A DNA stretch of 64,000 bases, taken from positions 3,854,599 through 3,918,598 of the forward strand of contig CAJSYZ010000004.1 in the NCBI GenBank assembly GCA_910574455.1. Direction: 5' to 3'. The notes beneath the pieces were generated by a model. The model had not been told where the DNA came from, did no database searches, and saw only the letters and a list, made by a program, of their open reading frames with translations. A program made the position numbers and the translations under genes. Of the stretch, positions 44,690 through 56,084 are shown one piece after another. The first letter of the stretch is position 1. Each line of letters begins with the position of its first letter. This DNA comes from Trichaptum fuscoviolaceum (lineage: Eukaryota > Basidiomycota > Agaricomycetes > Hymenochaetales > Trichaptaceae).

Positions 44690-47600
44690 TCAAAGCCGAA
44701 GCTCACCAGAGATCGACCTGCTCTTAAAAGTCTGCGCCGTCCGTAGCCGAATCCCATAATGAACCCTCGTCCTCCTCGCGATCGCCCCCTCACCTTCCCA
44801 GTCCTCTCTGCCTGCGTCATTCTCCTCGCCCTCAAAACCTCCACTGCGTCCATAACCCACGCTGAAATTCTCGTCCGCATCCTTGTTCTCATCCTGATCC
44901 TGATCCTTGTCCTCCTCCTGATCCTTGTCCTCGACCTCGTCTCCCTCGCCAAGCACACTCTCGTCCTCCATATCGTCTTCCCTATCCTTGAAATCCTCGA
45001 CTTCTTCGCCGTCATTATCCTTATCCTCCTTGCACTTACTACTTCTAGTAGCGCCCTCGCCATATGTATACTCGCCGCTCGCATCCGCGTCTCCAACGTC
45101 AAGATACAGGGAGAAATCCCTGCCAGTGACACCCGATCCAACAAGTTCGGTGTTCTTTCCCGCACTAAAATCTTCAATGGAATTGTAAGCTGCTAGGCGG
45201 GATCGGACCTTCTCCCAGTTTGATTCAGTAAAAAACGAGGAATTCGACAATAAGTTAACATAGTCGTCCGTATGAGGCTGCCACAGAGCACTGGTGAAGT
45301 ACCACTCAGCGCCACCAAACTCTTCTTTGATCTTTTGCAACCGGGCCACTTGCTTGTCGATTGCAACCTTGACCTGTTCATGAGAAATTCAGCGAATAAA
45401 GCCACTATAAGAACTGAAGTAGATAGATACCGCGGTTGCCGCAAGAGCGAGGGCACCGATAGGCTTTCCTATTGTGTTTTTATCCAGTACTTTATGCCGA
45501 CCCAGGGCCAAGACTAGGTGTACGGACAACACTGAGATTACAAGATCAGAGCAGAACAACCCTTGCTTCTGTACTTTCAGAGTCAATGCAGGGATACGAA
45601 GGGTGACATGGGGCAAATTTTTACATACCTTATCCATACTATGCCAGCTTTCCCAGAGGAATGGTTCAGCTTTCTTCTTGTCGACCATCGTCTGCAACAT
45701 CTTCACAATCTCTTCGGTCTCCACCGACTTAGAACGCTCGTTGCCGACGAAACTCGAAATTGATTGTTCGGCTTTCTCGAACAATTTCTTGCGCCAACTA
45801 TCAGAGCATCTCTGGGCTGCCTACAGGGCAGATCATACTTGATTCAAAATGGCCGATGAAAGACAATAAGGGATGACTCAACTAAAGAACAGATGTCGGC
45901 CAATTGCGTGTCGTAACTAAGTTCGACAGAATCAAACACCTTCCCCCACAAGGCTCCGATGGACTTATTGTCCGGGTTTTGCCATGGAGTTGTGGACTTT
46001 CCAACTGCGCAATACAGCGAAGGCAGAAGAATGTGAGTCCAGCCTGCCTGAGTTCCGGGAGGGAGACACTGATTCGTTGCCCTTTTTTTGCCGGGAGCGC
46101 GGGATCCCTCCCTTCCAATACTATTTCTATCCTTGTCCTCAAGCCCTACAGATGTCTGCATTTCTGCAAGTTAGTGGATGTATATCATAGACATGATTTG
46201 ATTAACGCACAGAGCTAGTAGTCCGAGAGACTTTGCGATGACCAAGATGAGCCTTGGTTGCGAGCACTTCGGGTTCAGGACTGATGGATACTGTCGTCAT
46301 CGCAGGTGATTGTGCTCGTGGTGTTAGCGACACCTCACAACCACTTGCCTGTTAAAGGAGCCTTGAATTAGTACACGAATCAATTGCAGCAATTAGCTCA
46401 CACTTGCAATATGTTGCGCATGAGCCGCCAGAGACCTCTTCAAATTGCGAATAGAAGTAGAAGATTTCATCTGTAGCAATTAGAGGAATTGTTACCAAGA
46501 AAAGCTCGAAGAGAATTGAATACCAGTATATCAGCCTGAGAATGACTGTCTTGCAGTTTACTCTTGTTACTAGTAGTGAGGTTCAAATCCTTGTTGCTTA
46601 ATCAGAAATGATATGAAATGGAGATTAGAAGGATTAACACTAACTGTCGAGGCAGCCTGTGATGACGGCTTCTTCATATACACGTTCATGCTAGTCTGTT
46701 TTAGATAGTAAGGAAGTGATCTGAATATTGGGTGGAAATGCAAGAATTACCACGGCATGCGAGTTAGAGTCCGGCGGTGACTTCCTCTTCTTATTATTCG
46801 CGATCATGCTGTCCTACAATAAGCAAAGCTTAGTAGACGACCAGATCCTTGCCAAAGAAAGGGGTGCAGAAAGTTGTCCTATTGAGTGTCGATGCCTACA
46901 CATACCTGCATCTGCAGATACAACGCCGGCGATTGCTCTCTATGTCCATCGACAGTAATACCCTCCTGACGAGATGACAGGTGAGTAGTGAGGGGGTAAA
47001 AGCAGAATAAACTTACCGTTACATCAAGCTGGGAGTTGGCGATTCTCTGCATTTTCGCGCCCTATTCAGAGTACGGTTTGGTAAGTAATGAAGTAAAGAT
47101 ATGTCAACGCCGAAGGACACAAGAAAGTCCGGCACCAGATCCATGCTTTGATGTGAAACACTCACCTGAACGGCCGATTGTCTCCTGATATTCTTCTTCT
47201 CCAGAGCACAAAGAAGGAAGGATAAGTAGCGCGAACGAAGCAAGACATTATGATGCCACTTACCAACGTTGTAGGAGCCTGCAAGTCGGAGAGAGTGTCG
47301 CGGGATAGCTTCCTTTTCTTCGATTTATTGCTGGCTCCATCCTGATACGATACAGAAACATTGTTAATTAGCCATCGTTGTGCATGGGACTCCACCGATG
47401 CATAGTCTCTGTGAATCGAACGATTTCTTTGAACTTTAAGCGGCACTCACATTGGCTTGGGGCGGTATTGTAAGTCTCCTCGCGTCCTAATTAAACGCAC
47501 AATCAAAATATTAAGATTTCATCTGCCAGTCTAATGAATGCTTTAACCAACTCACATTATCAGTGTCGGAGTCAACAAGATGTGCCGTCTGTCGCTCGCT

Positions 47601-47760
47601 CGCAAAGCTATTCTTTACACCTTGAAAACTCGTGAGGGTTACTGTCTCTCCTTCATCCTCCCAAGGACTAAAGTTTGCATCCTCTTGCACCGAGGCGGGG
47701 AGCCTAAATTTTCCTTGTGTCAGCCAGGCTCACAACTTGAAACAAAGATAAGGATGTGAG
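44690..47760 (-). CDS. Multi-exon gene of unknown function, transposon-associated type
   Basis: Many small exons are visible on the minus strand; exact exon limits are not fully resolved, so the coordinates are outer bounds. Early exons are short and basic (DTLSDLQAPTTL, NNKKRKSPPDSNS, MNVYMKKPSSQAAST). The main body runs from about 46160 (TQAGWTHILLPSLYCAVGKS) through LFEKAEQSISSFVGNERS and KAEPFLWESWHS to GALALAATAV and FFTESNWEKVRSRLAAY near 45200. This pattern resembles a large family of uncharacterised agaricomycete proteins often found beside transposons; that is from memory and needs a search. The last part is an acidic repeat rich in Asp, Glu and Lys (about 45050-44830). There are no catalytic motifs. 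The start is uncertain; an ATG at 47804 is one candidate. Confidence 0.5.
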
Positions 47761-47814
47761 CATTATAAGTGAAGAAGCTGCAACGTTCGGGTTCATGATG
47801 ATCTTGAAGAAGTG

Positions 47815-48035
47815 TGGCACGGCGGTGACCCGCCGGGCCGCCACGGTCGCTGCCACTGGCAGTGTCACTGGCGCACGCGTGGCACGCTCAAACTGCCACT
47901 GGCAGTGGCGGGCGCATTCAAGCTATCAGTACTAGTACTACTAGTAGTAGTAGTAAGTAGTACTACAATGATAAGCTTCAAGTAGCTGAGTTTAAATCAA
48001 GCTTCACACTTACTATCAACTTGAATTTGTTTGAA
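47815..48035. repeat. Palindromic low-complexity tract
   Basis: Two perfect CACTG-G-CAGTG palindromes lie at 47852-47862 and 47897-47907, followed by an ACTAGTACTACTAGTAGTAG run (about 47930-47965) and CAACTTGAATTTG words. It fills the space between two minus-strand accessory genes. Confidence 0.65.
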
Positions 48036-48091
48036 TTTGAAACTCATCTTTCGTACTATGATGCGAACGGTTGAGTAGTACGACTTCAAAC

Positions 48092-49097
48092 TCACAAGTC
48101 AATATCTTCTACTATCTTCCTTGCGATCTCAGGATTTCTGCCCTCTCCGCCGAAGAAAGTGGATCCATCTGTGTTGCGAAGTGCCCTGACAGGTCGCTTT
48201 GTCTTATCGTTCCGTTTCGACGTATTGGGCGAGTCTATCATGTCTGTATCCTCACCAGAAAGACTGCTGTCCTGTCCTGCAAGCGTACTATGATAGCCAG
48301 TGCCTCCTATGATACGACTTGAAGCCTTTGCGCCCTGCACACAAGTACGGAAAGGAAGTGCACCTCTGGTGTCCTTTTTCCTCGCCTTTTTTGCGCGCTC
48401 TCTATCTGGTCCATCGGAATTGGCTGCATCATAACGTGAGTCAATATGTTCATCTTTCAAAACCTAAAGTCGTAAAGGTAATGCAACTTACGAACATAAA
48501 AGTTTGCATTGCCTTCAGCTTCACAAAAGCTGTCTTTTTCCTCGTTCGTTGAACCTGCAATGCCAATATCTGGTAACTCGACTGTCGCTGTCTTGAAGAT
48601 AAGGACTCACTAGCTTCAGGAGTGTCTTTCGGTTTTTTTAGCCCTCGTTTGTCAGTGCCAGCCAGCTTAGGTGCAGTTGAGCCCATCTGGGTGCGAATGT
48701 CAAGAGCCTTCGACAAATTCTTCTCAAGCTCCATCGTCTCCAGTATTGCTGTTTCCTGTTGCTCTGCTGCAGCTCTCTTTTTGCGTACCTTCTCAGATGC
48801 CTCTTGTTCTTTTGCTGCCCGTTTCTGTTCCGCATCAAGTTTTCTCTTCTCTCTCGCATCCGCGGCTTGTTGAGCCGCAGCTTCGCGCAGAGCTGCCCGT
48901 TCTTCCTTCTGTTTTTCCTTCTCCTCCTTTTCCCTCAATGCCTCACCACGCTTTGAGGCCTGCTCTTCTCTCCTTCTCTCCTTCTCTTCTTTCTCCCTCA
49001 ATACCTCCTCTTTCGTTCGACGTGTTCTGAGTTTATTGACTATGGCTCCTGGGTGCTGATTGCTATTCTTAGCCCGCGTTTGTCTTCGAGTTGACAT
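48092..49097 (-). CDS. Charged coiled-coil protein of unknown function
   Basis: Proposed CDS: complement(join(48092..48423, 48492..48554, 48611..49097)), 293 residues; introns are GT-AG (68 and 56 bp) and phases agree. Residues about 28-150 form a long Glu/Lys/Arg/Ala-rich helix (EEVLREKEEKERRREEQ, EKQKEERAALREAAAQQAA) that should be a coiled coil. The rest is basic and Ser-rich (KKARKKDTRGALPF, SEDTD-like acidic patch) and ends GRNPEIARKIVEDIDL. No domain is recognised. The very basic N-terminus (MSTRRQTRAKNSNQ) suggests a nuclear protein. It is divergent from the Plavaka transposase gene, and the spacer between them is a palindromic tract. Confidence 0.65.
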
Positions 49098-49574
49098 TCT
49101 TGTGCAGTGTTTCAAGTCGAGGCACGCTGACAGGTGCTATGAGTTTCGATGGTGAATCGAGTTGGCAAAGGTGCAAGTTGTAGTTGAAGTTGGAGATGAG
49201 GGCGCCTATTCAAGGAAAATTTACGCCCACTTGCACTTGCTGGCACTGGCAGTGCCAGTGATTGGCAGCCTTCAAGTTAGGCTGACTCGGAATGAGCCTG
49301 ACTCAGACTCGGACTTGGACACTCGGATACTCAGGCTAGCTCTATTACTAGTACTATCACAGTGCTACTGGTACTAGTACTACTCACTGGCACTTGCAGG
49401 CTCACTGGCAGGCTGGCGGCGGTGCCACTGAGTCACTGACAGCCTGAGGCTGTGGCTACTCAGGCTACCGGTACTACTACTAGTAGTACTACTAACTTCA
49501 AGTTGTTACTACGCGGGCGTCACCGCTGAGCGTGCCATTCAACTTTAAATTCAGTGTTCAATTTACTGGAACTA
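49098..49574. repeat. Palindromic spacer between divergent accessory genes
   Basis: The spacer carries a perfect AGCCT-G-AGGCT palindrome at 49441-49451 and AACTT-C-AAGTT at 49494-49504. It also has CACTGGCAGTGCCAGTG-type runs at about 49245-49262 and an ACTAGTAGTACTACT run at about 49477-49493. It must also hold both promoters. Confidence 0.65.
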
Positions 49575-52500
49575 ATGCCGGTAACTCGGCGAAGGCCCAA
49601 ACCCGTTCATCTTACAGATATCTTCCCCCCGACTATTCGATGCACCTTCTCCTTCTGCAGCAGGAGGTTCAAGAATCAATCCGCAAGGACAAGACATGAA
49701 TATTCAGCTCACCCGTCATCATTTGCAACAAGACCTGCTGCTTGTGGTTACGACTTGGATTCCTCACCCAAGCGACCCGCACGACCTTCGACACCTCAAG
49801 CTCTTCCCGGCTCTCCTGAACTTCCAACAGACTTGGAGGGCCATCATGAAGATGAAAGTGGCTGCAACTCTTCAAGTTACGACTACGACATTTCTATACT
49901 CACACAGGATATCTCGATGCTTAGCATAGGCCGAGACGAGCTGCTTCAAGATTTAGACGGTCCTGATTGCCTGTCCCATGCTGACACTGGAGATGACGAA
50001 CTTGAAGACCAAGACCTATCTTCTGCTGATCTGGACTCCGACATTGGAGATTATGAAGAGAACAATGATAACTTAAAGGTGTATCACAGATATTTAAATG
50101 GTGCGCGCTAAGTATGATGTCCCCAGTTTACTTTAGCATTCTGACACCAAATATCGTGCAGCCACTCCATGCGATGAAGAAGGGAACTTCTTAGAAAAGG
50201 AAGAACCGCCCGTTTCACGGAACGAACCTGCGTCAAATGACTGGTTTCCCTATTCGTGCCGAGCAGATTTCGAGCTCGCAGATTTTCTCTATCGCGAAGA
50301 GCAAATGTCTGCTGGCAACATAACAAAGCTTCTCGGAATTATGAAGGCTTATCAACTAATTCAGTCCACGGAGAACGCAAAATCTATTAGATATCCCGAA
50401 TTGGATGCGACAGATCCCAATGATGACTCAAGTCTGGATACAGCTGGTGCACTGCTCGATGGAGATGCACAAAATTTGTACAAGATCATTGACACTACAA
50501 AAGTCGGTGATGTATCTTGGAAATCCTTCAGTAACTTCTACACACTAACGACAATGGCCAAAAAGCGACAAACGAGAACATCGAGTCATGGAAGAGGAAA
50601 GAATATGATGTATGGTATCGGGATCCTTTGGAAGTAATCCGAAATTTGGTGGATAACCCGGCTTTAGAAGGCGAATTTGACTTTGTCCCGTTTCGTGAAT
50701 TTCAGACAAAAGGAGGACACCAATAATATCAATGACAAAGAACGAGTTTTCAGAAATTACATGTCCGGGAATTTTGCTTGGGAACAGGCTGTAAGTCATG
50801 ACTCATTAACTCGCACAGATACTTATTATCCTTGACTTAGAACAAGATCTACGCAGAAGATAAAGCAGTCCATGGATCTATGTTCGTCCCGGTCATTTTA
50901 GGGAGCGATAAGACAACGGTTTCTGTTGGAACTGGCAATAATGAATACTATCCTTTGTATCTCTCGATTGGGAATGTATCAAACAAGGCCCGGCGGTCCC
51001 AGAAACTGAATACAGTCCAGCTCATAGCATTTCTGGCAATACCAAAGAGTATGTGTTAATAGTGATCTATTCAATTGACTTCTGATGCTTTGCAGCTGAG
51101 CGGCAATACAAAAAGTCAGATGACTTCCGGCACTTTCGACATCAGATCTTTCATTCGTCTATATCGAGGATCTTAATCTCGCTGAAATCCGCAATGATCA
51201 TGAACACTCAGAAAACCATTCTCCGGTGCCCTGATGGTCACTTGCGTAGGTCGGTTTTCGGACTCGGCTCATATATAGCCGATTATCCGGAACAGGTCAC
51301 CTTTGCGCCATATGTACTGGATGGTGCTGCAAGTAAGTACTACCGCCCTCAGGCTTTCCTGAAATCAAGCTCTGTGGTGATGACTTACTTTCGACATTAT
51401 AGATGCACAGCGCCTCACAAGGACCTCGATAATCCGGAATTTGTATCAATTCCTCGAACAAAAGAGCTGCACGAACGATTGATAGAACAGGTAGACGCCA
51501 ACAACATGAATAAAGCAACAATTCGGAAAGAGTACGGATTCCACCAGGACATTGTGGTACGTGCTTCAAATTATTCATTGGATGCATATATTGCAACTGA
51601 TACGTTGCTCCGTAGCCTTTCACCAATGACATTCCACGCGCAGTAGAGCATGACACGGGTGCACCTGCAGGTGTACCCGGATCCGCGAAGCGCAGGTACC
51701 TGCGCAAAAAAACTGATACCTGGATCCGACCCGGAACCGTGGGAAACAGATCCGGGTCTACCTGGACCCGTTACCTGCAGGTATTGCAGGTACCTGATAG
51801 GACCTGCAGGTAATAACTGTAAGTAGTGTAGTAATAAGATAGAAACATAATTAAAAACTTACCATGTATCCTGGAGATGGACAGCCTTGCATGGACCACG
51901 ACCAGTCGAAAGGGCTGGTGGAGAGACGACTGCCTCGCCGCCAGAGGATTCGGGCTTGGTCGAATCTGGATGGGCTAGAAGAGGGCGAGGAGGCGGCGGA
52001 ACTGGACGATGGCGGTGAGTGCCGAGGGTTTGCGATGGTGGAAGTTGGCCAATGATGTGTACCGCTTGTGGGGCTGCATCATGAGTACAGGCGACGGTGG
52101 GTGTTGCGGATGCTGGACGAGCGGCATGTCGAAGGCGACAAGCGGGATCAATGGTGAGATTAGTGCGAAGAAGGTAAGAAAAAAGCAAGAAAAAGACGTA
52201 CCAGAAGACCAGTTCAACCTCTGCAGTACGAGATTCTAGCTTGATCTTCGCCGCGTCTGCTTTGCGGTCGTCCGCGCGGACGAAAGACAAGTGCGCAGTT
52301 GGCGAGGAGGCGATCATGGCGCATGTTGTCATCGTAGTAGGCGGCTTCGAGACTTTCGAGTTAACTTGCATACTTCGAGAAAGTGTGTGCTCGAATGATG
52401 GGACTGTCTTGCACATGCGCGCTGCGTCAAAGGCACCCTCCGTCTGTTGCGCAGGCACACCGCGGCCATAGAGCAAGATGTCGAGCTCAGAGAGGTTGGG

Positions 52501-55314
52501 ACATACGACGACTGCGCAAGCGAAGGAGTGGTGAGGAACCTGATCTAAATGGTTGTAATCGAGTGTGATGCGCAGGCGTGCAACGGAATCTTCAACGACG
52601 GCAGCAGCAGCGGTGGCAATGGTGGCGACGATACACCCACCACTACCAAGAAGACTACAACCACGCACAAGGCATCTCCCACTCCGACACCTACGCCAAC
52701 CCCCACGCCGACGCCAACTTCAACGAAGCACACTACTTCAACACACTCCTCGTCGTCTCAAGAAACGCCGACGTCGACGTCGCACAGCAGCTCTAGCCAC
52801 AGCACCACACCCACTAGCCACTCTCCTTCGACAAGGTTGACGGTCGCTTCAAGCTCGCGGCCGTGTTCCGTCTTGCGGTTGACCGCGCGGGCGAAGGACT
52901 GACGGAAAAGCAGACTCTGTACTGGAGTCGACCTCGCCTGGCAGACAAGCGCGCAGTTGGTGGGGAGGCGGTCATCGGGCTCGAGGTTGTTGCTGTGGTC
53001 GGCAGCCAGTATAACTTCCATAGGGAGCCTCGAGATAGCTCAGAGTTGAGTGGAAAGATGGTGAAAGTAGTGGTACATTGTTGCGTTCGTCGCACTCAAG
53101 ATGAGTGCACGTGATTTACCGGGTACTTGCAGGTACTACCCGGCCAGGTACCTGGGCAAAAAAAATCCAAACCTGGATCCGCAGGTAAGCGTGGGAATCA
53201 GGTACCTGCGTGCGGGTGCACCTGGAACCGCAGGTATTTTGGCCCAGGTACCTGCAGGTACCCACGGATAACCTGCACCCGTGTCATGCTCTAACGCGCA
53301 GATATATGCGATCTCATATCTCCGGACCTGCTGCACCAAATCATCAAAGGCGTGTTCAAGGATCATCTTGTCGAGTGGATATGTCAGAGCTTGACCACGT
53401 CAGAGCTGGATATTGTGGATAAAAGGTGATTTTTTTCGCAAGTTGTTTAATGTAAATACCATTGCTAACATCCGCGTAGAATCAGAGTTGCTGCTCCTTT
53501 TCCTGGACTTCGCAGATTCCCCGAAGGCCGAGGCTTCAAGCAATGGACAGGCAATGATTCTAAGGCACTTATGAAAGTATGTGACCTTTTTATCTTGTTC
53601 GAGGCAGTGGTTTGCTGATATTTGATGCAATTTGCTTAGGTGTATCTTCCGGCTATCGTGGGCATTGCACACGATGATATGATTCGCACATTAAGTGCAT
53701 TTCTAGACTTCTGTTACCTTGTGCGTCGGTACACGATTACAGCCTCAACTCTTGATCAAATCAAAGCCTCTTTGGATCACTTTCACCGTTATCGGCAAAT
53801 ATTCATAGCTAAGGGCATCCGGGATAACTTTTCACTACCACGACAGCATGCTATGGTCCATTATCCAACATTGATCCCTCTGTTTGCTGCACCGAGCGGG
53901 CTGTGTTCATCGATTACAGAGAATAAACATATTTATGCGGTCAAAGAAACGTGGCGACGCTCGAACAGAAATGATCCCTTGGGCCAGATGATCACAGCAA
54001 ACCAACGACTCAGCAAACTTATTGCATCGAGGTCAGACTTCAAACGGCGTGGAATGCTAGACGATACGCTATCCGAGGCTACGTGGAAAGTTTTGCGAGA
54101 TGTTCTGCGGAAGAATATGTCAGAGCCGGAGGAGGATGATGCTGAGAGGATCCCGAATCAGAGGGAGCAGTTGCAGTGTATTGGTGTGGCAGGAGCAGCC
54201 AATGATACAGATGATTTCTTCGATGGCACTGTGGGTAATCAAGGGCACAACGAAATTGCTGACCTGGATGATTTCAGCACTTCATCAGTGGAAGGACTGC
54301 AAAGTAGTGTTGTTCTTCATGATGTGGAAAATACAGAACATCGGTTTTGCTTAGGTGGTAGAAGTGATCCTTCGAGCTTGATGTTAATGGCTTCGAAACA
54401 ACGTCAGTAACACGAGCTTCAAATTGTGGCGCTGGATATCTGACTTATTCGTTGCTATCCTTACAGAGTCCAGTAAGCTGTACCCCAAACAGCTCAACGC
54501 TCTTGCGGCGATAAAAGGCCATCCGGAACTCCGACAGCTCCGACGACTCATCAAAATATACTTATTCTGCAAGTACGAAAGGTGCAACTTGAACGAATTA
54601 GGATACTATGACCTCGGAAGCGCTTCTGAAAGCCTGATAGCCGAACAACAGTTTGCACTGGACATGGGCAATGACATTGCCATCTTCCATTCAGCTACCG
54701 CGTATTTCGCCTACCGCGGCGAATCAATTCCTATAGAGCAAGCAATGAGGGAGGTGATCAGGTCCAATCCCTCTTGGCGCGGAAAACCACGACGTGATGT
54801 CGTTCTTGTCCAAGTTAGTTCTCGCAAAAAGGGGTTTGCAGGGATGCGAATTGCTCGGGTTATGCTTCTTTTCTCCTTCACCGCCAATGGAGAACGTCAG
54901 GAATGCGCCCTTGTCCAGTTTTTCAAGAACGTTGGAGACTCACCTGACAGAAAAACAAGAATGTGGATAGTCGAGCCAGAGTATGAGTCAGAGACCTCTA
55001 CCGCGTGCCAGCGTAGTACTATTGGAAGTTGCCGTCAACCGCTGACTCGGACTCGCCGGAGTGACCTGAATGACACCTCCGACTCGGAGTCAGGCTACCC
55101 CCGTCACGGTGACTCAAAAACTCCAAAGTTATCCGTGATAGCTCTAGGGAGTATCTTCCGTTTAGCTCACCTCCTTGGGGTTCCAGAGGGTGATGAATGT
55201 CCTCCGAAGTCATTGACACCTGAGGAGTCCCTGGACTTTTACAATAGATTCTATGTTAACCGATTTGCTGACATGCACATGCATGAAACATTGTACGAAA
55301 GTAGGCAACAATAA
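49575..55314 (+). pseudogene. Plavaka-type DNA transposase, broken and carrying a nested insertion
   Basis: Plavaka transposases are large fungal DDE enzymes related to CACTA elements. An N-terminal C2H2-like finger (CTFSFCSRRFKNQSARTRHE) is followed by acidic low complexity. Transposase blocks then appear in order: EYDVWYRDPLEVIRNLV, SMFVPVILGSDKTTVSVGTG, RCPDGHLRRSVFGLGSYIAD, the break at 51643/53302, GLRRFPEGRGFKQWTG, VYLPAIVGIAHDDMIR, NFSLPRQHAMVHYPTLIPLF, GLCSSITENKHIYAVKETWR, and a C-terminal domain ending at 55314. Frame shifts occur near 50550 and 50715 where no intron fits. A 1,650-bp hAT-like element splits an exon. An in-frame stretch at about 55000-55125 is palindromic spacer DNA absent from the family pattern. 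The gene is therefore inactive as it stands. Confidence 0.8.
51644..53293. mobile_element. Non-autonomous hAT-like transposon nested in the Plavaka gene
   Basis: The ends are perfect 20-bp inverted repeats (TAGAGCATGACACGGGTGCA and its complement). The flanks are a perfect 8-bp direct duplication, ACGCGCAG, at 51636-51643 and 53294-53301; 8 bp is the hAT target-site length. Both subterminal regions (about 170 bp each) are crowded with CCTGCAGG, GGTACC and GCAGGTACCTGC words, as expected for transposase-binding repeats. No transposase is encoded. The interior holds broken frames: a minus-strand segment ending at about 52200 (ELDILLYGRGVPAQQTEG, SFVRADDRKADAAKIKLE), a plus-strand Thr/Pro/Ser-rich frame (52549-52902), and two diverged copies of a segment (about 52250-52350 and 52930-53010). 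These look like captured host gene fragments. Confidence 0.85.
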
Positions 55315-56084
55315 AGATAAACCCTCATTTAGCTCACAAAGTACCTTGAAACTTATGAAGTAAGGATATAACATTTAAATGTTCAGTGACGGATTATGGT
55401 ACTAGCTATACTAGAATTGTAGTGTTACTAGTCGGTGCATCTTAGACTTCAAGTTCAAGTTGGATCATGTCGGATGCCACTGTCAGTGGCAGTGGTCAAA
55501 ATTTCCCACTGCTGCAGTGCACTGGCAGCCTCAGGCTGAGTACTACTACTACTGGTACTAGTACTACTAGTATGAACATAGAAAACTTCAAGTAAAAAGT
55601 GTACAATAACATGGAACTTGCCAACAACTGGAAATGAACCAATAACCTGCCTCAGGCTGCTACTACTACTAGTACTACTTCAAGTTCTAATTTAACCATC
55701 TTGAAGTTGAAGTTCAAGTTGAACACAGACTACTAGTAGTACTAGTCACGGTAGTACTATCAACTTGAAGCATATGCTATGAATAAATAAATAATTTTTT
55801 TGCAGTATATAGTAGTAATCAAGAAAACGATGTCACATAGTTGCTACTAGTACTAACTACCAATAGTGCAGCATAGTGCGAGAGGAGCTTTAAGTTAAAC
55901 TTGAAAAGGGAGTAAGCACTGGCATAGAATGAGTAGTACTAGTACAATCCGAGTCCTTGACTTTTGTCATAAACATAGTAAAACGAAATAAAAATTTAAC
56001 ACGGCCACAACTTAAACTTGAATCGCGCGCTGGTGAACCCTAGAACACTTCGTGTCGGGGAATGGTCCAATATGCAACCGCCAG
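55315..56084. repeat. Palindromic low-complexity region
   Basis: About 770 bp without a gene. It contains AGCCT-C-AGGCT at 55527-55537, CACTGTCAGTGGCAGTG at about 55478, CTTGAAGTTGAAGTTCAAG at about 55711, and several ACTACTAGTAGT runs. CTTCGTGTCGGGGA at 56049-56062 equals the end of the element at 35813-36429. Confidence 0.65.

Noticed and set aside
52549..52902. Thr/Pro/Ser-rich frame as a secreted mucin-like gene
   Set aside because: It has no signal peptide or proper start, lies inside a non-autonomous transposon and is low complexity; treated as captured debris.
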